Source: Desmodesmus armatus
Taxonomy: Eukaryota; Chlorophyta; Chlorophyceae; Sphaeropleales; Scenedesmaceae
NCBI GenBank assembly: GCA_007449985.2
Contig: VIIQ02000315.1
Span: 19,226-83,225, forward strand
Direction of reading: 5' to 3'
DNA: 64,000 nucleotides
Under the pieces are notes generated by a model that was not told where the DNA came from, did no database searches, and saw nothing but the letters and a program-made list of their open reading frames with translations. Numbering within the stretch: position 1 is the stretch's first letter; every line of letters begins with the position of its first letter. Shown here in pieces: positions 32,501 through 44,833 of the stretch. Both the position numbers and the translations under genes were made by a program.

Positions 32501-35084
32501 CTGAGCGCGTAGTAGAGTATGATTGCTGTCGAGATTGAGTTGGCGTGTTAGCTTGTTTGAGATTGTTTTTGATAATATCGATGTTTCAGCTCCAGTGTGG
32601 CGAAGGCTCGGACCGCGCCCTACGCAGGTCAACGTTGTTTTCCAGTCAAACACCTGGCGACATTGGCTTGAAGACGAAGCTGCACGTCAAATTCATGCCC
32701 ATCTTCATCTTTCAGTGCAAGTTATGGAGAGGCCAGCCCAAGAGTTGATGTACTGCGCAGTACGTGCTGCTAGACACATCCTGGTGGACCAGGCTGTGAC
32801 ACTACCAACACGTGCAGCACATGCTGCACAAGTGCACCAAGTTGTTTGGGAGTTCAGAGTATGCATGTTCAAGGAATGTTTCTGGACTTTGGTTACAGGC
32901 ATACAGGGATGAGCTTGTGGATTGTCACATCTGGCCTCAGCAGTTGTCATGCAGCTACAAAGCATGCTGCCATTACGCCACCACAGAAGCCCAACGGCTG
33001 GCCACACCAGCAGGTATAAGATGCTACGCAAGCCTTACTATCCAGAGCCCCAAGTATCTCACAAATACACCATGCAGAACATCCCAATCCCAGGAGGTGC
33101 AGCACCAACCGCTGTGGCAGTTACCGCTGCTTGATCGGAACTGGTTCTTGCAGGTGGGCCACCTCACCTAACAGCCGCTGAACTCAACCAGACAGTCACA
33201 CGGCTCGATTGCACCAGATACATCTCAAGTCCCTACACACCTGCTGATGTCACACCTGCTGCTGTGGCTGTTGTCACAGCCTATCTCAGTACTCAGTCAC
33301 TGAGTCAAGTTGAGGACTACCTGGTTAGGCAGCACAGTGGCCCCAGATGTTGACACAGTCGCCCCAGATGTCGGCACAGTCAGCCAAGCACAGCCAACAG
33401 CTGTCACTGTCCAGGGTGGATTCAGTGCCTGATGAAACACTGTCAGGCTGACGCCGAGTGCGGGAGGCTGATTCCAACCAAACCCACTCCCCGTACCAGC
33501 AACCCACAGCCAACGCACAAATCTACGCCTGGGTCACAACAGGTACTTCTGATCATAAAGTGCCAGCTGGCTTTCAAAGACGAGTCACCTACTGCAGAAG
33601 TTTCAGCGGTTCAGCGCGCGCAATGCATCAGATCAGATGATCAGAATCAGAGAGAGGTCTGACACACTGTTACTCTAGGGTAACAGATCTGAGCTGGGGC
33701 ACATGCACCACCGCCACAAGGCAAGCAGCTCAGCTGAGCTGCGACCTCAGTAAAACAGATGTAGCCATTGCCATAACCAGTGGCTCAAGTTGCAGTCACT
33801 GACTGGGCCGCCTGGAAAAAAGAGAGAGCAGACACAACCCATGCCACAGTCTGCCACAGGCTGGTCTGGTTATGTGAGCCGACTTCAGCCCGGCATCGGT
33901 ATCACAACACTGTGGTAGGCTACCGGGCAGTTGCCGCCAAAAAGTAAAGCCTATGCAAGCCTGCCCTACGCTACCACATGTATGCTTGGATCACACCTGC
34001 CACGCAATCAGCCAAAACCGCGCTGGCTCCCCCAACCGAGCACACACACCACACGATTGTAATCACCGACACGAAAATAACAAGTGCCTGGGAGTCCGCC
34101 CAGGCCCTTGACATAAGTGCTAGGCCACAGCACTATCGGGCCCTGATCAAGTCACAATCACTACGCAAAGCGCGCCTATCGTAGGCGGTGATCATGCAAA
34201 GTCAAGTAAGAAGAGTTGCATCCACTCCTTGACTATATCTTAGCAGAAACATTAGCTTCTGCCGCAGTCGTGGAACCCAAACATGCTCAGCAAACAAGTT
34301 GTGCTGGGCTGTTGGCCTTGACTGGCAAGGGCATGGTGTCCAGCAACCCAGCGGTCACCTCGGATCATAGCCCCTATCATCAGAATTGAGGCACCCCCAC
34401 GTGCCACCCATGCGCATAACCTTTCGCATGCGCAGCAGCAGCTGCGACTTCCAGCCATAAATCCACAGCCCGGCTGTGGCACAGGCCGCCAGTTGGCGAC
34501 GCCAACTGCTAAGATGAATAGCCAGGCGCACCCCCACCACCCCAGGCACAGCAGCAGCATGGAAAGAAGCCTCGCCATTATGCTCTGTGCTTGCAATGAA
34601 GCTTGCTCCACATGTGGAACACATGCGTTGCCTAAAACCCAATGCTTCTTATAGTGACTTCCTAGGCTAGTACCCTAGAAAGAGCCAGCAAAGCTGCAAC
34701 AATCCAGCGTTCCCTTAGCAGAAAGTATTCCTTGGCGGAACGCAGCCGTGCAGGCTTTCTGCTTTTAGTATTCAGAGCGCCACATGCTTGGCAGGCTGGC
34801 AACAAAGCTGCACGCACAAATAGCGACAGAGCTCATTATGATGCACCAGCCGCTGTTCTGCGGTGCGGTCTCCTCCCGCATAATCACGTTCTGCGGGCAC
34901 GCATGCATGGGATCGGCGATGCAATGCGCTGCCCCCAATTCACGCCAAGGCTGCAGAAGCTGGCTGCAGCAGGTGGGACCGCGTTAGGACAATGCTTATT
35001 ACTCGCAGATGCTGCAATGCAGCCCGTGGGCGCGAAATCTCGATCGTCGTATAACGTCGTTGCACAAAACGTCGCATCTGCGCC
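32501..35084. other. Intergenic, promoter of the four-helix gene and 3' flank of the secreted-protein gene
   Basis: No supportable gene. At 33330-33400 the word GCCCCAGATGT(T/C) with CACAGTC repeats in tandem. Between 33000 and 34190 there are faint coding-like scraps (for example YAWVTTGT near 33520 and YAWITPAT near 33985) that could be decayed mobile-element remains, but no domain can be named. Confidence 0.4.
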
Positions 35085-38000
35085 TTACTCCAGCGACTTC
35101 ACGGACACCCAGCTGCCGTAATGAGCGTCAGCAAGTGGGTCGTGTCCGCCGACCAGCTTGGACGTCGGGACCGCGAACCACATCTTGCCGTCGATGACTG
35201 CTGCTGCGCTGTAATCGCCCCAGCGCTGCATGTCGTGTACGGGAGGGATGGTGATGCTGCCCTCTCCCTTCTTCACGATGTCGATCGTGGCTGTACCGGA
35301 ATGGCCGTAGTTGCGGATTGTGGTGGTGGCAACACCTGCATACAAGGCGTGAAACATGCACATGTGACGTTCTCGATCTGAGCGACAAGAAGCAGTGACT
35401 CTTCACATGACACACACTGATGCTGCATAAGTGATTCCACCACAATGGTTCTAAGATTACATAGTGCTGGCAGATAGGTTGCAGACCTGTGCACGCAGTC
35501 ACTCAGCATGTAAGCTATCCAATATCTGTGTACGCATTGCTAACACCGCTCCCCAACCACCCACCTGCATACACAGGCCCCAGACCAGCCACCTCTCCGC
35601 TGAGGCTGTAGCTGTAAGCTACGACAGCGCCGTCGCCGCTAGCTGTGGCAGCGATGACCGGGAAGCCGAGCGCAATGCCGTCCTTTGAGGCAATCACGCC
35701 AGAGCCTTGGACAGTAACAGCGCCGGTGGCCAGAGTCCCTGGCTCAATGACGGCCCAGTAGATGGATGGGACGCGGGCATTGCCGTAGAACTCACTGGTG
35801 GTGAGATAGACACTGCCCTGGTACAGGACAGCCTGGGTAAAACAAGAAGCAAAACAAGGCACATTGCAGGAGTGGGGATGGTGGAGGGAGTGGTATGTTG
35901 CAAAACTCACTAGCATGCAAGCAAAGAAAGCTGGCGGGCAGTTATGGAAACAGCCAGGAGGTTGGACTCTTGAAATTTTGTGTGGCTGACGATTTCAAGT
36001 GCAGACTGCTGCAGCAGAGGCTTTTGGCACTCACCCCATAGCTGCGGACAGCATAGGTGCGTCCAACCATGCCTGTGTCTCCAGCAAACAGCTGGACGTC
36101 TGTCTCAGGCTGGGACATGGCATTAAGGCCTTCGTACTCGCCAGCAGCACTGTAGACATACAAGCAACAGCAGACAGAGACAGAAGATTGATGAAGAGTC
36201 TGTGGTTAGAAGGTTGTGGCTGCGCCGCACTGGACTCTCACAAGGCCATGCCGCACTCGTTACAGCCTTTGAACTAACTGCAGCAGCACCCTGCAAACCG
36301 TTTGCATACCAGGAATCCATAATCGTGGGACTAGGATGGTTGACGCATTGGCTGGATGCACTGACTGTGTCTACACACTGCCAAAGAAGTGCCTCAAACC
36401 CTGGAAATTGACCTCCACTGTTCCTGTCAGCTGCAACAGCACACCTGAATGTGTAGCCGCGGGAGAAGACCCCGGCAGACATGCGTGGTGCTGTCTGTAC
36501 ACTGGACATGGCTGACAGACTGCCTCCTGAAATGGTGGCGACAGACATGTAGGAGTCATCAACCTGCGGACCATTGCAGCATAGCACAGAAGGAAACAGC
36601 ACAGTGTGGTGAGGCACAGGACAGCTCAGCACAGTGGGTAGAGGTGTTGAGTTGCAAGCAAATGAATTGTGCAAGTACGCCACAAACACAGGCGGCACCA
36701 ACAGCTGTGCATGCGCGTGAGTTTGGCAGTACACGCCACGCGCGACTGTTGCTGCATGGTTCAGACCGTGCCTGGACACCCTGCAGGGATCCCGCAAGGT
36801 CCATGGGGCACATCACTGTACTGCACAGCATAGAAATGGCAGTCACTGTAATCGGCAATTACTTGCCATTGGGACTTTGAGAGCCGACCTACCTTCTGCA
36901 CAAAGTATGGGCCGTTGTAGACATCCTCCAGAGTCTGGGGCCTGGCAGGCTGTGCAAAGTTGTTCAGGGAGTCTCCCAGCACAACGCTGCTGCTGACAGA
37001 AACAGACCTGTAAGCAGGAAAAAAGCCACACAGGAGCGTCGCGAAAGGTGGCAAGAGATTGGATCATCGACTTCTCGTAAAGAAGCTAGCCATGGGCAAG
37101 GGCAGGGCACTGGCAGCCCTACTGACAGTGTCATGCTCCAACGCATGCGGCTCCGCTCTGTTCTGCTACCAGCTGTTCTGAGGGAAGTGTGCTTGCTAGG
37201 GGACTGGTAGCATTGCACTGACCTGGACCGGGATTTGGCCACGCCAGAGACGCTGCTCTGCTTACTGTTGCGGCTTTCCTGAGGGCAGCTGCTCGTGAGC
37301 TGTGCCAGACTGAAACTGAGTGAGGTTCAGCAAAAAGAAAACAAAACCCCGGCTCAAAACCAGACCCCCCCCCCCAGTCATGATGTCAACCGACCTGTAC
37401 CATGACTTGGCCACAATGTACACGGCTCCGTTAATTGTTGCAGTGCTGCCGCTGGTGGTTGATGCATACACTGCCGTCTTTGAGTAGGCGTAGATGGCGC
37501 TGCGGAAGTTTTCGCCCAAGGCGGCGTGGCTGCTGCTCTTGCTGCTGCACACGAGACCCACGCTGACAAACAGGCCGTCACCAGTGTATGTCACCTGTGG
37601 CACGTGGAGCGCAGCACAACATGCATTACATCATTTGACAACAGGTAGGGTGTAACATACAGGGGCTGCTGTGTGGTTTTCTAATTTACTGAAGAGCTGA
37701 CAGCATGACAGTGCGCTGTGAAATTCCGAAAGCAGGCCAGTGCTTGCAGGCATCATGCCGCCACCCTGGCCGTCGTTGAATGGCAGGGCCGTTCCTTGGT
37801 AATGCCGGCGGCAAAACAAAAGCAGTTGTATTATTTATTATGTCATTATTGTCACTCTACCTGTGGGTAGTTGACAAAGAAAAGTTCCTCAGATCCATGG
37901 CCACCAGATCTCACCAGTGCGGTGTGACTGGTGTGGGGTCTAGGGTCTAGGGTTAAGGACAGCATGATGTTGTATTGTGAAACTGAAGCAGGACAGTGCT

Positions 38001-41000
38001 TGCCATCCCTGCCCAATGACAGTGCCACCCCAGCTGTGTGGTGTAACCTGTATGTCCAGATGTCTGTATGGCAATCTTGGCAGGAAAGAAAGTGCAGAAC
38101 ATGGCATTGCTTTTGCTGTACCTGTGGGTAGTTGACAAAGAATGGCTCCTCAGATCCATGGCCACCGGATCCGCTGCACTTGAACGTTGCAGCAGAGGGC
38201 TTGATCGTAAGGGCCTTGACCAACCACTGTCCAGTAGGGTCGCTGGTCTCAGACACTGCGATGAACAGTAGAGGCTCTGTGTCCTGCTCGGGGGCTGTTG
38301 CAATCCACACCAACACGTAGCGCTTGGCGGCAATGTCGTAGTAGCCGGTCTGCATTCAACAACGGAGTGTGGCACATGCGAAATACAAACATTCAGGCCA
38401 ACACAGCACACAGCAGTGCAGGTACCAGTCCACTACAACACCCCCACCCCCACTGCTAGCTCACCGGCTCGCTATTGCTGGTGGTCAGGCTTGTTTGCAG
38501 CTAGTGTCACACGCCCAGCACAGCACTCTGCTGCATAAGTGAACCGCACCCCCCACCACCACCACCACAACACCCCAGCTCACCGGCTCGCTGGCGACCA
38601 AGCTGGCGCTGGCAGTCACTGTTGTAACGCGCATCAAGCTCTGCAGACTGACACGGGTGTTGCCGAGGCCCTTCTCAACCAGCGTGCCGTTGCTGTAGGC
38701 CAGGTAGATCTCAGCATAGCGGTTCATGGCGTGCACCACATAGCGGCGATCCTTGTGCTCAGCTGTAGTGAGGCAGCAGAAGAAGGTGAGCGGACAGAAA
38801 AAGGTTTAAATACTTAGACACCACAGATCGGTTCCTGGCTTAGAGCTGAGTCAGGCGACAGGCAGGCAGGCAGGCAAGCAGGATGATACAGCATTCCTGG
38901 TTGACTTGCATGTGATACGTCATGCTGAGCAGAGCTTCCAGCTACATCTATACACAGAAGGGAAACTGCCAGGCTTTACCTGGTGTCACGGAGAGTCTCC
39001 TATATGCGCTGCTGCTGTGCATGAAGCTGCTAAACATGGGAATGACACCTAGATGGCCTGACAGGCAACAGCTGCTGGCAGGATCTACTGCTGTGCCTGT
39101 GCCTGTGATGGAAGCTGAAAGAGCCCACACACAGGCCCCCAATCGCTTGACACATCCTCACCTCCCTCCACAGGTCCCACCATCAATGCCTCGTCAGTTG
39201 GCAGTGTGTCGGGGTCACTGTCAGCAGTGCCATAGAAACCTGCATAAGCACCACAAGAATGTTCAGGACAGTGAGCGCAAAGCCCCAGGTGCAGAGACTC
39301 TGCACCATGGCCCGCTGCCACCGCACATCAGTATGTCCAGCTCCAAGCTGCTGCTGGTATGCACAACACATGGTGTGACATGCACATGTTACCCCAAGCG
39401 CGGCAGCGGGCCATGTGGCACGGCCCCCCTTGTCAAAGAGGGCTCTCTACTGCCCCAGAGGTTCTACGGCCGCAGTTAGCTATCTTGTGCTACACAGCTG
39501 ATGCCACTAGCCGCCAGTCGCTACCCACAGCCTAGTAGCTGGAAGCGTTCACAATAGCAAATTACTAAAACCAGCTGATCGCTAGTAGCTCACCGCAGCC
39601 TGCAGCACTGGCATTGACAGCCAGCGCAAACTGAGGGTTGTGCACTCCAGCGTGGGCGTGGGCATCAGCAGAAACATGCTTCTTAGGTCCCCTGAGAGTG
39701 GGGAAGTAAGGAGACTCGCCAAGTCCGGTGGCTGATTTAAAGGTTGAATTTGTGCACATCTCACGCCAGTTGAAGGTTCCGGTACCAACACAGCCTGCGA
39801 AGGGTTGGCGGCAGTACAGGCAGACACAGACAACACAGCAGATGGGAAAAATTGTATGAGAAAGGAGAGAAAATGAAGTGACGGTGACAACACAGAGAGA
39901 CTAGCGTCGGCATGATGTGCAGGCCTATCGTGGTGCCAGGACCACAATCAAACGCTTTGCTGAGGCTGGTGGTGGCAATAGGAGTCAGCAGCGAATATGA
40001 CCTTTAGGGACCTGGCATTCACTGCTGATGTACATGATGCTGCCAGCAGTGCCCCTGTGCAGCTGAGCCACACATCCGGTGAGTGGCACTCGCAGCTCAT
40101 CATGCAACACCACTTACTGTTGACGATCTCAGCAGCTGGCTGGGGCACAGGTGCTGAGCACCCACTGCTGAGTTACATACTACTGGCTGCCCCTGTGCAG
40201 CTGAGCTACACATCACACTCGCTGCTCATGCTGTTTCACTTACTGTTGATGATCTCAGCAGCTGGCTGGGGCACAGGTGCGTCCTCATTCTTGAAGGAGC
40301 TCAGGCCAGCCTTGACCTTCTTGTGGGCATGCTTCTTGTGACTGCTGTGCTTCTTTTTGTGCTTCTTGCCGTAGGCCTGAGGCTGCTCCTTGCCCTCATC
40401 CTCAACCTAAGCAAACAAACATACAAATGAACAATGTTTGTCTGTTACACCTGTATTTATGAAGCGCAAGAGCTCATGCCAGCCATATCACGGAGATGGC
40501 AGAACAAACCAGAGGGAACCACAACCAAGATAATCAAAACAGGGAGTTGCTGGCGCTGTGAAACACCAGCCCAAATCCTCAAGCGTTCTACCTCACCTCC
40601 TCAGTGTCGTCGTTGCCGTAGGCGCCCTCATTGTTGCTGTTGTTGCCATTGTTGCCGACGTTGCCACCGCCGCCGCCGCCGCCAACCATGCCGCCATTGC
40701 CGCCGCCGTTGCCGCCGCCCCCGCCCATGCCGCCGCCACTACCGCCGCCGCCGCCGCCCATGCCGTTGCCGCCACCATTGCCGCCGCCGTTGCCGCCGCC
40801 GCCGCCCTGGCCGTTGCCGCCGCCCTGGCCGTTGCCGCCGCCGCCGCTACCGCCGCCTTGGCCGTTGTTGCCGTCGCCGCTGCCGCCGCCTTGGCCGTTG
40901 TTGCCACCTCCGTTGCCTCCTCCCTGGCTGCCGTTGCCGCCACCGCTGCCGCCCTGGCCGTTGTTGCCGCTGCCGCCGCCCTGGCCATTGCCGCTGCCTT

Positions 41001-43524
41001 GGCCGCCGTTGCCACTGCCGCTGCCGCCGCCGTTGCCGTGGCTGTCCTCCTCCTCAATGACCTCGTCATCTACAGGGGCTTGTGGGTACTTGGGGTGGTG
41101 GGCTGCAGAATGCTTCTTCTTGGCAGCATCTTCGCTGTCGGTCTCAGAGCTGGCACTGCCGCCCTTGTTCTTCCTGGAGTGCCTCCTTGACTTGCCCTTG
41201 TGCAGCTTCCCCTTGTGAGACTTGATCTTGGATTCTTTGGAGGAGGAGTCACTGCTGCCATCGCTGCTGCTGTCACCGCCGTCGCTGCTGCTGCTGCCGC
41301 TGCCCTCAGCGCCCTCGGCGTCCGCCTCGCTGCTGCTGTCACTCTTCTTGTCACTCTTGTGGGTGTGCTTCTTTTTCTTCTCACTCTTCTTGTGGTGCTT
41401 GGCAACAGTCTTCTCACTCTTTTTCTCCTCGCTGTCTGCGGCACTACCCTCGCTGCCTTTGCTCACAGTGTCACCGCTGCTCCCGTTGGTGCTGCTGGTG
41501 CCTTTGGCATAGCTGCTGGTGTTTTCATTGCTGTCAGTGTCGGCCTCAGTAGGGGGTGAGTCAGCGGCTGCGTCTGTGCTGTCGCTGCTGTCACTCTTTG
41601 AGGTCTTGTGCTTCTTGTGGGTGTGCTTCTTGTGCTGCTTCTTCTTGGCTGGCTCCTCGGTAGCGGGTGTCGCTGGGGCTGGATGACCCTCTGGTGCTGC
41701 AGCAAGCAACACAACAGCAGTGGACTGTGTCAAGGATGCTGTTGTAACGTTTTGAGGGAAGAGAAGTGAAGGTGTGGCCCAAAAACCCAACACCTTTGCA
41801 TGCGCCTCGGTGGTTGCTGGGTCTCGGCGTTGCTGGGTCTGGGTAAACCTTGGGAGCTGCAGCAAGCAAAGGGCAAGACAGGCAGCATACACTGTTCACT
41901 TGGCGACTGTACAGATGTGAAGAAGGGGTGGAGTTTGGCCCTAAATATACAAATATTTGCTGGCTCCTCGGCAGTCCGTGTTGTTGGGGCTGAGTAACCC
42001 TCGGGTGCTGCAGCAAGCAAACAAGACAGGCAGCCTACTCTGTCAGGTTTGCTTTCGTTAAGGTGTGAAACACAGGTATGCAGCATAAGGGTGGATTGAC
42101 GGCCCTGAACCGTGCAACTGTTGCATGCACCTCAGCAGGAGGTGCAGGTAACTGGGCGACCCTTGGATCCTGCAGCAAGCAAACAAGACAGGCAGCATAC
42201 TGTGTCAGCCTGACATGGCAACGTACTCTGTTCAGCTTGCTGCCGTCAAGATGTGAAGATACAGCGGCAGAGTGCTACCGCAGGCTACACCCTAAACCTT
42301 TGCATGTTCCTCAGCAGTCAAGATGTACAGAGCGTCGGTGGAGTTACGGCCCTTCAACCTGCTGCACCTGACAGACACGACAGGCAGCACGCTGTGTGAG
42401 GGTCCTGGGCGCACGCACAGACGGCACGACAGGAAGCACGCTCTGTGAGGGTCTTCCAGAAAGCGGGGTGGGTCGAAGTGAGACCCAGAGTAGAGCCGAT
42501 GACATCACAGCGGCAGCACAATGCAGCGGCAGGTCCACCTCCTCTCTCAACCTCTGAATATCGTTCCTGCCCCCTCACTACCTGAGACCCTGCTAAGTCC
42601 CGCTGGGCCTCTTTAGCCAACCGACAAGGAAAGATTCTGTACTGATCAACGGACGACCAATGGATGACACCCACCCCCTTGCGCGGACACTCAGCACTGG
42701 CACATACCTGGAGCTGAGGTGGGGATGATAGGTGCTGGTGCAGCAACCTCTCCCTCTCCCTCGACCTCTTCTCCAACCTCGTCTTGTAGCAGGTGTGCCA
42801 GGTGTTCGTCGCTGGTCTCTCCCTCTGCCTCAGAGGCATCACCGTCGTCTTCATCCACCTCTTCCTTCTTGGTGTCCTTTGTTGACTTGTGGTGCTTGCC
42901 CTTGCCCTTGGTACCCTTACTGGGTGTCTGGTCGTCTTCTTGGCGCACTGGGAAGCGTGGGGACTTGTGGCTGTCCTTGTGGTGTTTGTGCTCCTTCTTC
43001 TCAGGCTTCTCAGACTTGTCAGATTTGTCAGATTTGTCGGACTTGTCAGATTTGTCAGGAACGTCTGTGTCGCTGCTGCTGGAGTCTTCTGTGCTGGTGC
43101 TGCTGCTGGTGCTGGTGCTGGTGCTGGTGCTGGTGCTGTCAGCTTCGAGTCCAGTGCCTTCTGCTTCGGCAACATCACCAGGAAGGGGTGTGCCATAGTG
43201 CTTTACGTCATACTTTTTCTTCTTCTGGCCCCATGCAGCCTTAGCAGCTGCTGTGGCAGCTAGGCTGTCGTCTGCTGCATCAAGCTCCAGGTCAGCACCG
43301 ACAGCTTTTGAGACTGTTGCTGACTTCATCGCTGGTACTGATGCTGCTGCTGTTGAAACGGTGCCTGCCAAAGGCTCCTTTGCCTCGATATCGAGGCCTG
43401 CTGCTTTGGCGCCCTCTTGGGTGGGAAGCACCACTGTTGGGACGATTCTTCCAGCTGCTGCAAAGGTGATGAATAATAGAATTAGAGCAGGAATAGCCAC
43501 ATTGCGTGGCCAGCTGCCCGCCAT
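35085..43524 (-). CDS. Large secreted protein: Lys/Ser/Asp-rich region, Gly/Asn-rich linker, conserved C-terminal domain
   Basis: Thirteen exons close exactly in phase: 43524-42708, 41696-40597, 40406-40244, 39794-39594, 39239-39162, 38762-38584, 38349-38122, 37594-37395, 37007-36893, 36563-36445, 36149-36035, 35832-35565, 35335-35085, giving 1277 residues. MAGSW at 43524 starts a signal peptide (NVAIPALILLFITFAAAG); an in-frame ATG at 43572 would bury it. Residues ~25-490 are low complexity: STSTSTS, DKSDKSDKSDKS, KKEHKHHKDS, HKKHTHKKHKTSK. Residues ~490-632 are Gly/Asn repeats. Residues ~690-1277 form a folded domain with NYPQ, FIAVSETSDPTGQW and, near the end, RWGDYSAAAVIDGKMWFA, a pattern I know from bacterial beta-propeller-like extracellular domains. 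N-glycosylation sequons occur (NST, NGT). An extracellular matrix or cell-wall role is inferred. Confidence 0.85.
37861..37911 (-). repeat. Extra copy of the secreted-protein exon-7 tail with donor
   Basis: It encodes GGHGSEELFFVNYPQ followed by GTAGAG, copying GGHGSEEPFFVNYPQ at 38122-38172 (exon 38349-38122). It lies downstream of the true exon in the transcript. Confidence 0.85.
38459..38473 (-). repeat. Very short copy of the exon-6 tail and donor
   Basis: The 15 bases AGCGAGCCGGTGAGC (minus strand) repeat the end of exon 38762-38584 with its donor. Short, but it fits the same pattern. Confidence 0.5.
40045..40156 (-). repeat. Extra copy of the secreted-protein exon-3 tail and intron start
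   Basis: The end of exon 40406-40244 (APVPQPAAEIIN plus GTAAGT donor) recurs at 40119-40156 with an isoleucine-to-valine change, together with about 70 bases of following intron. Confidence 0.85.
41797..42169 (-). repeat. Three degenerate copies of the secreted-protein exon-2 head
   Basis: Each begins after a TGCTGCAG acceptor (first exon bases at 41855, 42007 and 42169) and copies the head APEGHPAPATPATEEPA of exon 41696-40597. They read APKVYPDPATPRPS, APEGYSAPTTRTAEEPA and a more decayed version. The intron sequence before them (CAAGCAAACAAGACAGGCAGC on the plus strand) is also repeated. All lie upstream of the true exon. Confidence 0.88.
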
Positions 43525-43912
43525 GCTTCGCGAAGACAACAGGCAGTACAAAACTCCTGGACAGACAGGCAAGGGGTGAGCTGGTAAACAGTCTACGTAC
43601 GATACGGTAAGATAAACGCAAATTTTGTATCAGGCGTGTTCTGCAAGTCTCCCTTTCGCGAAACTGTATTTGGTAGGCCTACCAAATACAGTCACTCGTG
43701 TCACTCGCTCTGTATGTTCCCGCAGAAGCTGCAGATCGATCTGAGCGGCAACATTTTTTGCAATCTCATTAATACATCCTGTTCAAACAAGTGACGTACC
43801 GGGCCTGCTCGACTTGCAGGAACAGCACAGTGCAGCAGCAAGGGATCACCAAGGCCTGCCTTTGCTGTAGCATCAACCCAGCGAAAGACTTTCGTAGCTG
43901 CGTCTGTTCAGC
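43525..43912. promoter_or_regulatory. Divergent promoter between secreted-protein and ion-channel genes
   Basis: 388 bp separate the two start codons on opposite strands. Near its middle is a perfect 30-bp palindrome (43663-43692). No TATA box is convincing in either direction. Confidence 0.7.
43663..43692. promoter_or_regulatory. Perfect 30-bp palindrome in the divergent promoter
   Basis: The half-site is ACTGTATTTGGTAGG, followed immediately by its exact reverse complement with no spacer; the centre is AGGCCT. It lies about 140 bases from one start codon and 220 from the other. Its form suits a dimeric regulator or a cruciform; neither is shown. Confidence 0.9.
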
Positions 43913-44767
43913 ATGGTGCAGGTAGCATCCCTTTTATCGGTGCTGTCAGTGCTCCAGAAGCGCTATGCACGCTGGCTGGCTCGATGGAGGGCCAAGTCAG
44001 CTACAAACTTCAAACTTCGGCTGGGGATGCTGCTTGGTTTCGGTGTGATGGTGACAGTGATGGGGGCAGCGATCTACAGGTGGAGCAACCCTGAGGAGGA
44101 CTGGAGCAGCTCCCTGTTCACCGTGTATGCGGTACGTAGGAGAGCCCCAAGGCGGGGGGCATGCAGTGCATCGTGTATGCTTTGCGTAGCAGAGGCGCAG
44201 GGGGGAGGGGTGGATGAATGCTCAAGGTGATTGGAGCAGCTCACTGTTCACTGTGTATGTAGTACGCAGCGGGGCCCTGTGGGGAAGGGGGCAGAGGAGA
44301 AGGGGGGGGGGGCTCAACTTGACTGGAGAAGCCCGCTGAGTACGAGCAGGGCTGTCTGTGATAGAATGCGGTGCGTAGCAGAGCCTGGGGGGGGGGGGGG
44401 GGGATGCTCAAGGTTACTGAAGCAGCTCACTTTGACTGTGTATGCGGTATGTAGCAGAGGTCCAAGGGTGGGGGTGGGTAATCGGAGGATGCAATGCTCA
44501 AGGTGACGGGAGCAGCTGCTTTTATTGTGTATGTACCACGTAGCAGAGCGGGCCGCGGGGGGGGGGGGGGGGGGGGGGGGGGGGCTCAACGTGACAGCAG
44601 CAGCTCACTCCTGACTGTGCATATGCGGTACATGGCATAGTCTGTCACAACAGGGTGTCCTGACCCTTCGTGCGGGGTGTAAAGGAGGAGGGAGTTGGGT
44701 GCCAAGGAGGGCCCGTCAGCAAGTTCCTTTGCCTGGCCTGAACCCCAAGACATTGTGTGTTCTAGCA

Positions 44768-44833
<66 letters not shown>

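Noticed and set aside
33000..34190. Possible decayed retroelement
   Set aside because: Only short coding-like scraps and small repeats are visible; no reverse transcriptase, integrase or terminal repeats can be identified.
40434..41218. Long plus-strand Pro-, Ala- or Arg-rich frames
   Set aside because: They are antisense shadows of the Gly/Asn-rich linker of the secreted protein, whose minus-strand exon closes in phase with its neighbours.
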